Positions 7,641 through 15,153 of a stretch of 23,011 bases of DNA are shown here, in pieces; position 1 is the stretch's first letter, and the number at the start of each line of letters is the position of its first letter. The notes under the pieces are model-generated. The model worked only from the letters and a program-made list of their open reading frames with translations, searched no databases and was not told the origin of the DNA. The position numbers and the translations under genes are program-made. The DNA is from Pseudomonadota bacterium. Lineage in GTDB: Bacteria > Pseudomonadota > Alphaproteobacteria > Rhizobiales > Beijerinckiaceae. The DNA is taken from positions 1 through 23,011 of the forward strand of contig JAGWRL010000213.1 of assembly GCA_028876585.1 (NCBI GenBank). The letters run 5' to 3'.

Positions 7641-8534
7641 ATGGACTGGGACAAGCTCAGAATATTTCAGGCTGCCGCCGAGGCCGGCTCGTTCACCCAT
7701 GCCGGCGAGACGCTCGGCCTGAGCCAATCCGCCGTCAGCCGGCAGGTCAGCGCGCTGGAGGGCGATCTGTCCGCGCCGCTGTTTCATCGCCACGCGCGCG
7801 GGCTGATTCTCACCGAGCAGGGCGAGACGCTGCTCAGGGCGGTGCATGACGTCTCACTGAAGCTGGAGGCGGTGCGCTCGCGTCTGATCGACAGCCGCGA
7901 CAAGCCGAGCGGCGATCTCCGGGTGACGACCACGCTGGCCTTGGGGGCGAACTGGTTGTCGTCGCGGCTCGGCGAGTTCGCCGATCTGTTTCCCGAGGTG
8001 AAGCTGCAACTGCTGCTCAGCGACGACGATCTCGATCTGGGGATGCGCGCCGCCGATGTGGCGCTGCGCCTGCGCGAGCCGATGCAGCCGGACCTGATCC
8101 GCCGCCGGCTGTTCACCGTGCATTTCCACGCCTACGCCTCGGCCGAATATCTCAAGAAGGCCGGCCAGCCGCGCGTGGTGGAGGATCTCGACCGGCATCG
8201 GCTGGTGGCGTTCGGCGCCCCGACGGCGACGCATTTCCTCTATGAGCTGAATTCGCTGCTGGTGGTCGGGCGCGAGCCGAAGAACCCGCGCAGCCCGCAT
8301 CTGTCGATCAACAATCTCGCCGCCATCATCCGCGCCGTCGAGCACGGCGTCGGCATCGCCGTGCTGCCCGATTATTGCGTCGCGCCGAATTCCGGACTGG
8401 TGCGGCTGCTGCCGCAGGCCGACATGCCGGAGATGGACTGTTTCCTGGTTTACGCCGAGGAGATGAAGAACGTCGCGCGCGTGCAGGCGTTCCGCGATTT
8501 CCTGGTCTCCAAGGCGCAGCGCTGGCGCTACTGA
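7641..8534 (+). CDS. LysR-family transcriptional regulator
   Basis: A 297-residue LysR protein. The helix-turn-helix is near residues 17-36 (SFTHAGETLGLSQSAVSRQ), followed by SALEGDLSAPLFHRHARGLILTEQG. The effector-binding domain runs from about residue 90 (GDLRVTTTLALGANWL) to about 290. This compact N-terminus (MDWDKLRIFQAAAEAGSFT) is typical of a widespread alphaproteobacterial LysR group of unknown effector. It follows the GST gene on the same strand after 145 bases and converges on msrP with seven bases between the stops. The target could be the GST gene or a distant locus; no clear LysR box was seen directly upstream. Confidence 0.92.
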   Translation: MDWDKLRIFQAAAEAGSFTHAGETLGLSQSAVSRQVSALEGDLSAPLFHRHARGLILTEQGETLLRAVHDVSLKLEAVRSRLIDSRDKPSGDLRVTTTLALGANWLSSRLGEFADLFPEVKLQLLLSDDDLDLGMRAADVALRLREPMQPDLIRRRLFTVHFHAYASAEYLKKAGQPRVVEDLDRHRLVAFGAPTATHFLYELNSLLVVGREPKNPRSPHLSINNLAAIIRAVEHGVGIAVLPDYCVAPNSGLVRLLPQADMPEMDCFLVYAEEMKNVARVQAFRDFLVSKAQRWRY

Positions 8535-8541
8535 ACCCAAT

Positions 8542-9489
8542 TCACATGAACAGCGGCTCTTTTTCGAGCCCCTGGTACAGCGCCGCCACCTGTTCTCCAT
8601 AGCCGTTGTAGAGCAGGGTCGGGCGGCGCTCGCCGGTGGTCAGATCGGTCTCGCTCGCCTGGCTCCAGCGCGGATGCGGCACGGCGGGGTTCACGTTGGC
8701 CCAGAAGCCGTATTCGGTCGGCCCCGTGTCGGCCCAGAAGGTCTGCGGCATCTTGTCGACGAAGCTGATCTTGACGATCGACTTGGCCGATTTGAAGCCG
8801 TATTTCCACGGCGTCGCCAGCCGGATCGGCGCGCCCTGCACCTTCGAGATCGGCTTGCCATAGGCGCCGGTGGCGAGGAAGGCGAGATCGTGGGTCGCTT
8901 CGGCGATGGTCAGGCCCTCGACATAGGGCCAGGGCATGAAGCTGCGCTGGCCCGGCGCCATCTTCTTGTCGAGAAAGCTCTCGAAGCGCACGTATTTGGC
9001 CGATGACAGCGGCTTGGCCTTCTCGACCAGCGCGCGTAAGGGGAAGCCGGACCAGGGAATCGCCATCGACCACGCCTCGACGCAGCGGTGGCGGTAGAGC
9101 CGTTCCTCGACGCCGATCGCGCGGATAAGGTCGTCGATGTCCCAAGTCTTCTCCTTTTCGACCAGGCCGCCGATCGTCACCGTCCACGGCCGGATGCGCA
9201 GGCCGCTGGCGTCGACGTGCTTGTCGGTCGAGAATTCGTAGAAATTGTTGTAGTTCTGGTTGATGTTCTCCGGCGTCACAGGCCGGTCGAGCTTGTAGGC
9301 GTCGTTGCGCCTGGCGGGATAGAGGTCGGCGGTCTTGATCGGCTCGTCGGCGAAGGCGCGCCGCGAGGCGAGCGCGCCGAGGCCGAGCGCCCCGAGCCCG
9401 AGCAGCGCCTGGCGACGGTTGAGGAACAGGCTTTCCGGCGTCGCGGCGAGGCCGCGAAGCTCCCAACCCCTTTTGGCGTGATAAAACAT
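8542..9489 (-). CDS. msrP: Protein-methionine-sulfoxide reductase catalytic subunit MsrP (YedY)
   Basis: A 315-residue periplasmic molybdopterin enzyme of the sulfite-oxidase fold. A Tat signal lies at residues 24-47: NRRQALLG, a hydrophobic stretch, then a cleavage-like RRAFA. The conserved Mo-ligating cysteine is Cys136 in HRCVEAWSM. Other family stretches are NNFYEFSTDK, TWDIDDLI, GAPIRLATPWKYGFKSAKSI and EYGFWANVNP. In E. coli MsrP repairs oxidised methionines in periplasmic proteins, receiving electrons from the haem membrane protein MsrQ. The usual neighbour msrQ is absent here: downstream is a convergent LysR gene and upstream is nusG, 78 bases away. Expression may come from its own promoter or read-through from secE-nusG. 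Confidence 0.95.
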   Translation of the reverse strand: MFYHAKRGWELRGLAATPESLFLNRRQALLGLGALGLGALASRRAFADEPIKTADLYPARRNDAYKLDRPVTPENINQNYNNFYEFSTDKHVDASGLRIRPWTVTIGGLVEKEKTWDIDDLIRAIGVEERLYRHRCVEAWSMAIPWSGFPLRALVEKAKPLSSAKYVRFESFLDKKMAPGQRSFMPWPYVEGLTIAEATHDLAFLATGAYGKPISKVQGAPIRLATPWKYGFKSAKSIVKISFVDKMPQTFWADTGPTEYGFWANVNPAVPHPRWSQASETDLTTGERRPTLLYNGYGEQVAALYQGLEKEPLFM

Positions 9490-9567
9490 CGGCGGACCTC
9501 GTGCTGACCCACGAACGGGCTCGCGGGAGGGTTCGCCGATTGCGCCGCTTTCGTTACGCCTGGCGAA

Positions 9568-10098
9568 TCAAACTTTCTCGACCTGCCCGAATTCGAGATC
9601 GACCGGCGTGGCGCGGCCGAAGATCGAGACCGCGACTTTGACGCGGGCGCGGCCCTCGTCGACCTCCTCGACGACGCCGTTGAACGAGGCGAACGGGCCG
9701 TCGGCGACCCGCACCGTCTCGCCGACCTCGAACCGGATCGACGCCTTCGGCCGCTCGACCCCGTCGGCGACCTGGCCCTTGATCCGCTCGGCCTCGTGAT
9801 CGGGGATCGGCGTCGGCTTGTTGTCGGCGCCGAGGAAGCCGGTGACTTTCGGCGTGTTCTTGATCAGGTGATAGACCTGATCGGTCAGATCGCACTTCAC
9901 CAGCACATAGCCGGGGAAGAATTTGCGCTCGGAGTTGAATTTGCGGCCGCGCCGGACTTCGACCACGTTCTCGGTCGGCACCATGATCTCGTCGAACTTG
10001 TCGGCGAGGCCGCGCTGCGTCGCGCCCTCGCGAATCGCGTCGGCGACCTTTTTCTCGAAATTGGAATAGGCGTGGACGATATACCAGCGCTTGCTCAT
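9568..10098 (-). CDS. nusG: Transcription termination/antitermination protein NusG
   Basis: A 176-residue protein with the N-terminal NGN domain ([20 protein letters not shown] at the start, [10 protein letters not shown] and [10 protein letters not shown] further on) and the C-terminal KOW domain ([25 protein letters not shown]). NusG binds RNA polymerase and links it to Rho or to ribosomal protein S10. The ATG at 10098 is preceded by AGGTGA five bases upstream. An alternative in-frame ATG at 10131 overlaps the secE stop and adds eleven residues; both forms occur in alphaproteobacteria. The gene follows secE as expected, but rplK, which normally comes next, is replaced by msrP. Confidence 0.97.
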   Translation of the reverse strand: MSKRWYIVHAYSNFEKKVADAIREGATQRGLADKFDEIMVPTENVVEVRRGRKFNSERKFFPGYVLVKCDLTDQVYHLIKNTPKVTGFLGADNKPTPIPDHEAERIKGQVADGVERPKASIRFEVGETVRVADGPFASFNGVVEEVDEGRARVKVAVSIFGRATPVDLEFGQVEKV

Positions 10099-10130
10099 GG
10101 ACTTCACCTGCGGTGCGGCCGACGCGCTCA

Positions 10131-10325
10131 TCAATGCCGCCCGAAACCGAGCACCAGGCTGACGAGGATGCGCAAGCCCTCGTCGACCACCAGCAGGAAC
10201 AGCGAAGCGGCGACCGCCAGCAACACCACCATCGCCGTGGTGATGAGCGTCTCGCGGCGCGACGGCCACACCACGCGCGTCGCTTCCGATCGCACCTGCT
10301 GGATGAATTCGAATGCGTTGGCCAT
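10131..10325 (-). CDS. secE: Preprotein translocase subunit SecE
   Basis: A 64-residue single-span SecE of the short alphaproteobacterial type. The amphipathic helix with conserved [16 protein letters not shown] precedes one membrane segment (about residues 28-57). It is an essential subunit of the SecYEG channel. The start at 10325 ([12 protein letters not shown]) matches the family. An in-frame ATG at 10388 would add 21 residues that do not look like SecE. It is followed by nusG, with the two genes overlapping or 32 bases apart depending on the nusG start. Confidence 0.95.
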   Translation of the reverse strand: MANAFEFIQQVRSEATRVVWPSRRETLITTAMVVLLAVAASLFLLVVDEGLRILVSLVLGFGRH

Positions 10326-10458
10326 GTCGAGACTTTCCCAAGCGGGCTTCGCCAAAACGGGCTTGGAAAACCCGCCCGCCAAAAACATCAGCGGCGCGCA
10401 ACCTCTCGGTTACGCGCCACGGCTCTGCTTCATATAGGAAAAACCAGCCAATCGCCAA
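10326..10458 (-). promoter_or_regulatory. secE-nusG promoter and structured 5' leader
   Basis: On the minus strand a sigma70-like promoter can be read: TTGGCG at 10453-10458, a 16-base spacer and TATATG at 10431-10436. This predicts transcription from about 10424 and a leader of about 100 bases. Near its 5' end is an 11-pair stem (10408-10418 with 10393-10403, one G-U pair) closed by a GAGA tetraloop. A second, bulged stem pairs 10361-10369 with 10334-10343, covers the purine stretch before the start codon and ends eight bases before the ATG. No tRNA-Trp gene, the usual upstream neighbour, is present in this 201-base gap. The rest of the gap (10459-10526) shows nothing recognisable. Confidence 0.4.
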
Positions 10459-10526
10459 GCGAAATATGACGGGGCGGGCGCGGCGGGGATTTTTCTGGCG
10501 GGGGCGACGCCTTGGCGCGCTCGGAA

Positions 10527-11297
10527 TCAAGGTTTAACGTAATAATAATCCTGCCCGATGGCGTGAACGCGCCGCGCGCCCAGCGACATTAACAGGGAAT
10601 CCAAAGTCGATATATCCCGCGAATTCTTCTCTATCTGCAAAATGACCGCGTTGTTCTGCAAGCATTGCTTCATGCCGGATATGACGCGGTTCTCATTGCC
10701 TTCGACATCGATCTTCGCGACGACCAACACGTCTTTCTCGTGAAACTCGTCGTCAATCGTCGTCACTTGCACCTGTATCTTACGCTCGCGCGGCCGGGCC
10801 TCGGCTTCGGCGATGCGCGATTGACCGCGATTGCTGTCGTGCGCGACGGCGAAGGCGGCGAGGCCCGGCGCGTCGGAAACGGCCTTGGCGACGATCGTCA
10901 TTTTCTCGCTGAGATTGTTCATCAGCGCATTGGCGTGGATCTGCGCCAGACTGGCCGGTTCGGGCTCGAAGGCGACGATCCGATCGAATGTCACGCGCGC
11001 GTCGAGCGCCAGGGAATAGAGGCCGCCGTGCGCGCCGATGTCGAGCAGCACCGCGCGCCGCCCCTGCCTGTGCTCGCGCGTCAGCCGGGCGAGGCAGGCG
11101 AGGCGATCCGCCTCCCAGACGCCGCCGCACAACAGATGCAGATCGACTTTGTTGATCTGGTCGAGCAGCAGCCAGACGCCCATGCGGCGCTCCACCGTGT
11201 AGCGCGGCTTGAACGCCTCGGCGTAGCGGCGCAACAGACTGAACGACCATCTTCGCGTCAGGCGGAAGCGGCGCAGGAACGCGGGGGTGGCGAACAT
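10527..11297 (-). CDS. FkbM-family SAM-dependent methyltransferase
   Basis: A 256-residue protein with the FkbM methyltransferase core. Motif I is [16 protein letters not shown] (about residues 88-103) and the acidic strand-2 end is [16 protein letters not shown]. The family signature [15 protein letters not shown] lies in the second half, followed by LQIEKNSRD. FkbM enzymes O-methylate sugars or other hydroxyl groups in polysaccharides, lipids and secondary metabolites; the acceptor here is unknown. The N-terminal 45 residues are basic and lack a signal peptide. It starts 27 bases after the small membrane-protein gene upstream, so it could be the last gene of that transcript. Its function has no evident link to C1 metabolism. 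The 3' half uses more AT-ending codons than the neighbours, a mild hint of separate acquisition. Confidence 0.85.
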   Translation of the reverse strand: MFATPAFLRRFRLTRRWSFSLLRRYAEAFKPRYTVERRMGVWLLLDQINKVDLHLLCGGVWEADRLACLARLTREHRQGRRAVLLDIGAHGGLYSLALDARVTFDRIVAFEPEPASLAQIHANALMNNLSEKMTIVAKAVSDAPGLAAFAVAHDSNRGQSRIAEAEARPRERKIQVQVTTIDDEFHEKDVLVVAKIDVEGNENRVISGMKQCLQNNAVILQIEKNSRDISTLDSLLMSLGARRVHAIGQDYYYVKP

Positions 11298-11324
11298 CGG
11301 GCGAAACTCGATCTTTCAGCGGCG

Positions 11325-11939
11325 CTAGGGCGCGTCTTTCGGCGGCAGGCGCGGCGGCGGCAACGGCGAGAACACGACGCCATGCGCCTGGTCCTTGACG
11401 ATCTGCGGGTCGGACGGGCCGCCCGACATTGGATCGCCGCCGCTCGTCACCGTCACCGCGGAGGGCGTGATTTCGCGGTTGGTCGGCTCGGCCGCGCCGC
11501 CGGCGCCGGCGCCGAAATCGGCGGTGCGGCCGCCCTGCGGCATGCCTTGCGCGCTGGCCCGCGCCGCCGCTTCGGCGCGCTCCGCCAGTCTGGCGTGATA
11601 CGGCAGCCGGTAGAGGCGCGGGTCGCCAGAGGGGAAATTATCGGCGTCGACCGCCTCCACCCAGAGGAAGATCGCGCCTTCGTCGCCGGCCAGCGAATGC
11701 GGCTCGACGATGCGGACGCCCAGCAGCTTGAAATGCGCCGGCAGCGCATCGGGCGAGGCCCAGCCGAGCAGCGAACGCGCCTGCCGGTAGTCGACGGCGT
11801 AGAAGCCGCTGACCACGACGATCAGCGCCGCCTTCAGCCGCCAGTCGAGCCGCGCGAACACGAGGATGATCAGCAGCACGACGCCGAGCAGCGCATAGCC
11901 GAGCCCGAGCGCCAGCACGGTCTGATCATGCCCGGTCAT
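11325..11939 (-). CDS. Small two-span membrane protein of the fhc-linked module, function unknown
   Basis: A 204-residue protein that I do not recognise as a named family. Two adjacent hydrophobic segments lie at about residues 7-28 and 33-50 (LGYALLGVVLLIILVFARL, then AALIVVVSGFYAV). They precede a soluble region of about 85 residues containing LLGVRIVEP and EGAIFLWVEAVD. The last 60-70 residues are low-complexity and rich in Gly, Pro, Ala and Ser. The ATG overlaps the stop of the upstream gene by four bases (ATGA), so it is translationally coupled. It is the third member of the ExbB-like trio behind fhcC. I recall unnamed membrane-protein genes (the orf19-orf22 group) linked to H4MPT islands in other methylotrophs, and this may be one of them. 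That match is from memory and unverified. Confidence 0.75.
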   Translation of the reverse strand: MTGHDQTVLALGLGYALLGVVLLIILVFARLDWRLKAALIVVVSGFYAVDYRQARSLLGWASPDALPAHFKLLGVRIVEPHSLAGDEGAIFLWVEAVDADNFPSGDPRLYRLPYHARLAERAEAAARASAQGMPQGGRTADFGAGAGGAAEPTNREITPSAVTVTSGGDPMSGGPSDPQIVKDQAHGVVFSPLPPPRLPPKDAP

Positions 11940-12604
11940 CGGATGATCCTCACCATGGTCTTGGGATCGAGATCGGAGCCGTTGCGGTTGGCGGCGCGGA
12001 ACGTCTCCATCAGTGATTTCGGCCGCCGGTTGACGTCGATCACCTTGCCCTGCGCGTCGAGCGTGAAGCGGACGGCGGTTTTCTCGTCGCCGGTGTGGTC
12101 GACCGTCACGTGATCGTCGAAGATCACCTGCGCGGTCGGGTTGAGCTTCTGCACCTTCACGCTGGCCATCACAGGCAGGCCGGTGGTGGCGGCGAAGTGG
12201 CTGACGTTGACCGTGTATTCGCCCGCCACCACGCCGCGCACGGTGACAATCTCCTCGCGGATCGGCGAGGCGATCTTGCGGCCGTTGACGACGATGAAAT
12301 CGTTGGCGCCGCCGCGGTCGTCGCGGTCGAGCACCAGGAAGCCGGCCTCGCGATGGCGATACCAGGCGATATTGCCGAGCGGGTCCTGCACGTACAGGTC
12401 GAGATCGTCGGGATGGTTGTCGGGCCAATCCAGCGTGATGAGGAACTCGGCCTTGGAATCGATCTTGCCGTCCTTGTTGTCGGGCGAGATCGAAAGCAGC
12501 GCGAGGAAGAACAGGAACGCCACGACTTGCAGCGCCTTGAACAGCATGACGCTGAACGGATCGAACGGTTCGTCTTTGGGATAAAGCCCGAAGTCATCTA
12601 TCAT
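11936..12604 (-). CDS. ExbD-shaped single-span protein with beta-rich extracytoplasmic domain, function unknown
   Basis: A 222-residue protein. A short cytoplasmic N-terminus (about 1-16) leads into one membrane span (about 17-39) starting PFSVML. The rest is predicted to lie outside the membrane. This is the topology of ExbD/TolR, and PFSVML recalls their PFIDVML motif, but the conserved proton-carrying aspartate is absent. The extracytoplasmic part contains DLDLYVQDPLGNIAWYRHRE followed by a Gly/Asp-rich stretch. This resembles the DLDLHVxDPxG pattern of DUF2135/YfaP-like beta-sandwich domains and suggests a binding or structural role. The gene overlaps the upstream ExbB-like gene by 11 bases and the downstream one by four, so the three are made together. 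The resemblances are by eye; the role is not known. Confidence 0.75.
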   Translation of the reverse strand: MIDDFGLYPKDEPFDPFSVMLFKALQVVAFLFFLALLSISPDNKDGKIDSKAEFLITLDWPDNHPDDLDLYVQDPLGNIAWYRHREAGFLVLDRDDRGGANDFIVVNGRKIASPIREEIVTVRGVVAGEYTVNVSHFAATTGLPVMASVKVQKLNPTAQVIFDDHVTVDHTGDEKTAVRFTLDAQGKVIDVNRRPKSLMETFRAANRNGSDLDPKTMVRIIR

Positions 12605-13340
12605 ATCGGCGCTCCAGCGCCGGCACCACGCGCGTTTCGGTCAACCGCACGACGCGGGCGAACAGGCCGGAGGTCGCGCTCTCCAGCATGTAATATTGCA
12701 ACTTGAGCAGGATCGAGCCGACGAGGCCGGCGAGCGTGGTGTACATCGCCACCGCCATGCCGTCGCTCATCACGCCCATCGAGGATTTGAGCACCGACTT
12801 GTCGGAGACGTCGAGCCCGGCGATCGGCGCCAGCATGATGATGAAACCGATGATGGTGCCGAGCAGGCCGAGCTTCATCAGCGAATCCGAGGCGAAATTG
12901 CCAAACCCGTTCGAGCCGCGCATCCGGTCGGCGAGGCCGCGCAGCAGCAGCGTCTGATCGAGCCGCCGCGCCCCTTGCGCGCGCGCCTTCTCCGCGAGAT
13001 CGCGGATGTGGTCGCCGGTGAGGCCCGGCGGCAGCGCGCCGGCGGCGAAGATCGCCTCCGGGTCGGCCAGCGCGGCGGCAGTGCGGCGCTCGCGCTCGCC
13101 CTCGCGCGACACGGCGATCGTGCGATAGAGGCAATGCAGCGAGGCGCCGACATAAAGCACGGTGATGACGGAGGAAATGTAAGTGCGGTCGGACTGCGCC
13201 ATCAGCCGGAACAATCCATAGCGCCACAGCAGCAGCGCGGCGAAGGCGGTGAAGCCGGTGAACACCAGCCAGCGCAGCAGCGGCGCCCAATCGGGCGGCG
13301 CGCTGGACGGCTCGGGCGTGTTGAGAACCGAAACGCTCAT
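12594..13340 (-). CDS. MotA/TolQ/ExbB-like proton channel family protein
   Basis: A 248-residue protein with four predicted membrane spans at about residues 21-44, 54-73, 154-176 and 194-216. A cytoplasmic loop separates spans two and three. The third span carries LMKLGLLGTIIGFI and the fourth GMAVAMYTTLAGLVGSILLKLQ. These are the two conserved channel segments of ExbB/TolQ/MotA proteins, including the glycine-threonine pair (Thr162) and a threonine in the last span (Thr201/202). Such proteins form pentamers that pass protons and drive a stalk protein of ExbD/TolR type. Here the next gene codes for an ExbD-shaped protein, which fits. Start: ATG at 13340 after AGAGGA. It follows fhcC by 92 bases on the same strand and may have its own promoter in that gap. 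The energised process is unknown. Confidence 0.85.
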   Translation of the reverse strand: MSVSVLNTPEPSSAPPDWAPLLRWLVFTGFTAFAALLLWRYGLFRLMAQSDRTYISSVITVLYVGASLHCLYRTIAVSREGERERRTAAALADPEAIFAAGALPPGLTGDHIRDLAEKARAQGARRLDQTLLLRGLADRMRGSNGFGNFASDSLMKLGLLGTIIGFIIMLAPIAGLDVSDKSVLKSSMGVMSDGMAVAMYTTLAGLVGSILLKLQYYMLESATSGLFARVVRLTETRVVPALERRYDR

Positions 13341-13362
13341 GATTGTTTCCTCTGTCGCGATG

Positions 13363-13391
13363 AGCCTAGTCCGGCGGGACGGGCGGCGCAA
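13363..13391 (-). promoter_or_regulatory. Candidate sigma70 promoter for the ExbB-like trio
   Basis: In the 92-base gap after fhcC the minus strand reads TTGCGC at 13386-13391, a 17-base spacer and TAGGCT at 13363-13368. The start point would be near 13356, just before an AGAGGA ribosome binding site. CTAG is rare in such GC-rich DNA, and TTG-N17-18-TAGGCT-like promoters are common in alphaproteobacteria. If real, the trio can be made independently of fhcBADC as well as by read-through. Confidence 0.35.
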
Positions 13392-13432
13392 ACCAGCAAC
13401 TTCACGCCCGCACTCCTTCCCCGTTCGACGGC

Positions 13433-14245
13433 TCAGATCGTCGTTGAAAAAATCTCGCCCTTGCCGAGCGCGGCGAGATCGCCGGCGTAACGGCGCAAGG
13501 GGCGGCGAAAGGCGGCGGCGAGCGCGGGACTGAAGCCCTCGACATAAGCCGCGATCAGCCGCGTGGCGGTCAGCGCATGGACGCCGCAATCGCCGAAGCT
13601 CGGCGCCATCTGCTCGCAGCCGCCGGCGATCAGGATCGAGCCGCGGTTCATGAGATAGCCGGGCAGCGCGCCGGCCTTGCCGCCAATGGCGAGCGTGCCG
13701 GCGATCATGCGACTGCCGGCGCAATCGCCCGCCGCGCCTTCAATCAAGACGAAGCCGCGCCGTAGCCGGTCGCCAGCGCGCGGCCCGGCGTTTCCCGCGA
13801 CATGGATCACGCCGCCGTTCATGCCCTCGGTCTCGCCGGCGAGCGGCCCGCCAAGGCGCTCACTCGCGTCGCCGCCGATGCGCAGCACGCCGCCGCGCAG
13901 CCCGGAGCCGGCATAGGCGCCGGCGTCGCCTTCGATCGTCAGCGCGCCGCCGCTCATGCCGCGCCCGGCCTCGACGCCGACCGCGCCGACGACTCGGATC
14001 GCGCCCGCGTCGAGCCCGGCGCCGATCCGGTCGAGCCGCTCGGCCCCGCCCTCGAACACCAGCGTTTCGCGCTCGCCCTCCCTCAGCGCGAAAAGGTCGC
14101 CGACGCTGAGCGGCGCGCGCGTGGTGTGGATCGGCAGCGCGGCGATCTCGGCGAGGCTTTTGCCGGCAAGCCGCGACGGCGTCAGCGCGCCGAGGTCGAC
14201 GCGCTGCGGCGGCGGGGCGCGCAGGGTGAAGGCGAGGGCGCTCAT
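13433..14245 (-). CDS. fhcC: Formyltransferase/hydrolase complex subunit C
   Basis: A 270-residue homologue of formylmethanofuran dehydrogenase subunit C (FwdC/FmdC). It is related to the C-terminal GXGXG domain of glutamate synthase. The repeating glycine pattern of the right-handed beta-helix is plain from about residue 85 to 215 (GGALTIEGDAGAYAGSGLRG, GGVIHVAGNAG, GTLAIGGKAG, GSILIAGG). The subunit is structural in the Fhc complex, holding FhcA and FhcB together and binding FhcD. The ATG overlaps the fhcD stop by four bases (ATGA). It is the last fhc gene; the ExbB-like gene follows on the same strand. Confidence 0.95.
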   Translation of the reverse strand: MSALAFTLRAPPPQRVDLGALTPSRLAGKSLAEIAALPIHTTRAPLSVGDLFALREGERETLVFEGGAERLDRIGAGLDAGAIRVVGAVGVEAGRGMSGGALTIEGDAGAYAGSGLRGGVLRIGGDASERLGGPLAGETEGMNGGVIHVAGNAGPRAGDRLRRGFVLIEGAAGDCAGSRMIAGTLAIGGKAGALPGYLMNRGSILIAGGCEQMAPSFGDCGVHALTATRLIAAYVEGFSPALAAAFRRPLRRYAGDLAALGKGEIFSTTI

Positions 14246-15153
14246 GGCGTGAGCTCCCGCAGCCGGTAATGATGTTTACCCAGCTTGCCGCCGTAATTGC
14301 CGGCGCCGACGCGCAAGGCGCCGCGCGCCGGGCCGAGATCGACGATCGCCTTGAGGCCGGCGCGCATCGCGGCGGCGACGGCGGGGCTGTCGAGGCCGTC
14401 GATCACGATCTCCAGCACGCAGCCGATCTCCGGCCCGATCTCGCTGGCGACCGCGCCGCGCAGGGTCGGGCAGTAGAAATGGTTGGTGGAGGCGACGGCG
14501 CCCTTATATTTGGAGCCGACTTTGGAGCCGGAGCGCACGATCCCGCCGGGAAACGGCATGATCGCATCCGGCACGGCGCGCATCGCCGCCACCGCCGCCT
14601 CGGTGGCGGCCAGCGTCGTCTGCGCCGTCGCGCCCATGATCAGCAGATTGCCGCCCCCGACCGCGCGCTTGGTCATGGCGACCGTCGATTCGCAGACGAA
14701 TTCGCCGTCCATCACCGGCAGGCGCCAGAAACGGCGCTCGCCGATCTTTTTGGCGATCTGCCAGCCGTCGGCGAAATAGCGGATCGCCGCGCCGAGTTTC
14801 AGCCTGTCCTCGCCCGCCTCCAGCCCGGCGTAACAGGCCGAGCCGGGGCTGGTCAGCACGCATTGGCCGACGCGGTTCTGCAACTGCTTCTGCAACTCGG
14901 CGGTGGAGACGGCGAACAGCAGCACGCGCACGCCCGGCCGCCCGTCCGGCGTTTCCGCCGGCGTCAGCTCGCGGTCGATCCCCGCCTCGCAGCCGCAGGC
15001 GATGACGGACGTGGCGAAGCCGGTCATGGTTGTCGCCGCCTGAACCGCCCATTTGGCGCTGTCGGCGGTGATGACGAGCGCGGTGCCGCGCATGTCGAAC
15101 GCCTCGGCGAAAGTGTCGTCGATGGCGACGCCGTTGACGATCAGCGCGGACAT
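14242..15153 (-). CDS. fhcD: Formylmethanofuran--tetrahydromethanopterin N-formyltransferase (Fhc complex subunit D)
   Basis: A 303-residue Ftr-family protein, the usual length. It transfers the formyl group between N5-formyl-H4MPT and methylofuran, in this pathway towards methylofuran. Recognisable stretches are DDTFAEAFDMRGTALVITA at the start, TSVIACGCEAGIDRE, NRVGQCVLTSPGSACYAG, the MPFPGGIVRSGSKVGSKYKG region and the C-terminal NYGGKLGKHHYRLREL. The start at 15153 is fixed by homology (MSALIVNGVAIDDTF) and overlaps the fhcA 3' end by 13 bases. A longer frame exists upstream but lies wholly inside fhcA. It forms a complex with FhcA, B and C in the cytoplasm. Confidence 0.97.
   Translation of the reverse strand: MSALIVNGVAIDDTFAEAFDMRGTALVITADSAKWAVQAATTMTGFATSVIACGCEAGIDRELTPAETPDGRPGVRVLLFAVSTAELQKQLQNRVGQCVLTSPGSACYAGLEAGEDRLKLGAAIRYFADGWQIAKKIGERRFWRLPVMDGEFVCESTVAMTKRAVGGGNLLIMGATAQTTLAATEAAVAAMRAVPDAIMPFPGGIVRSGSKVGSKYKGAVASTNHFYCPTLRGAVASEIGPEIGCVLEIVIDGLDSPAVAAAMRAGLKAIVDLGPARGALRVGAGNYGGKLGKHHYRLRELTP

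Noticed and set aside
9490..9567. Possible intrinsic terminator after nusG
   Set aside because: Only loose TTCGCC/GGCGAA repeats with a long gap and no T-run; not supportable.
10326..10526. Expected tRNA-Trp upstream of secE
   Set aside because: I looked on the minus strand for the acceptor stem, the CCA anticodon loop and the TTCGA arm and found none; the hairpin at 10393-10418 is too short for a tRNA.
12594..13724. Longer start for the ExbB-like gene reaching into fhcC
   Set aside because: The added 128 residues are arginine-rich shadow of fhcC. The ATG at 13340 has a good ribosome binding site and leads directly into the first hydrophobic segment region.
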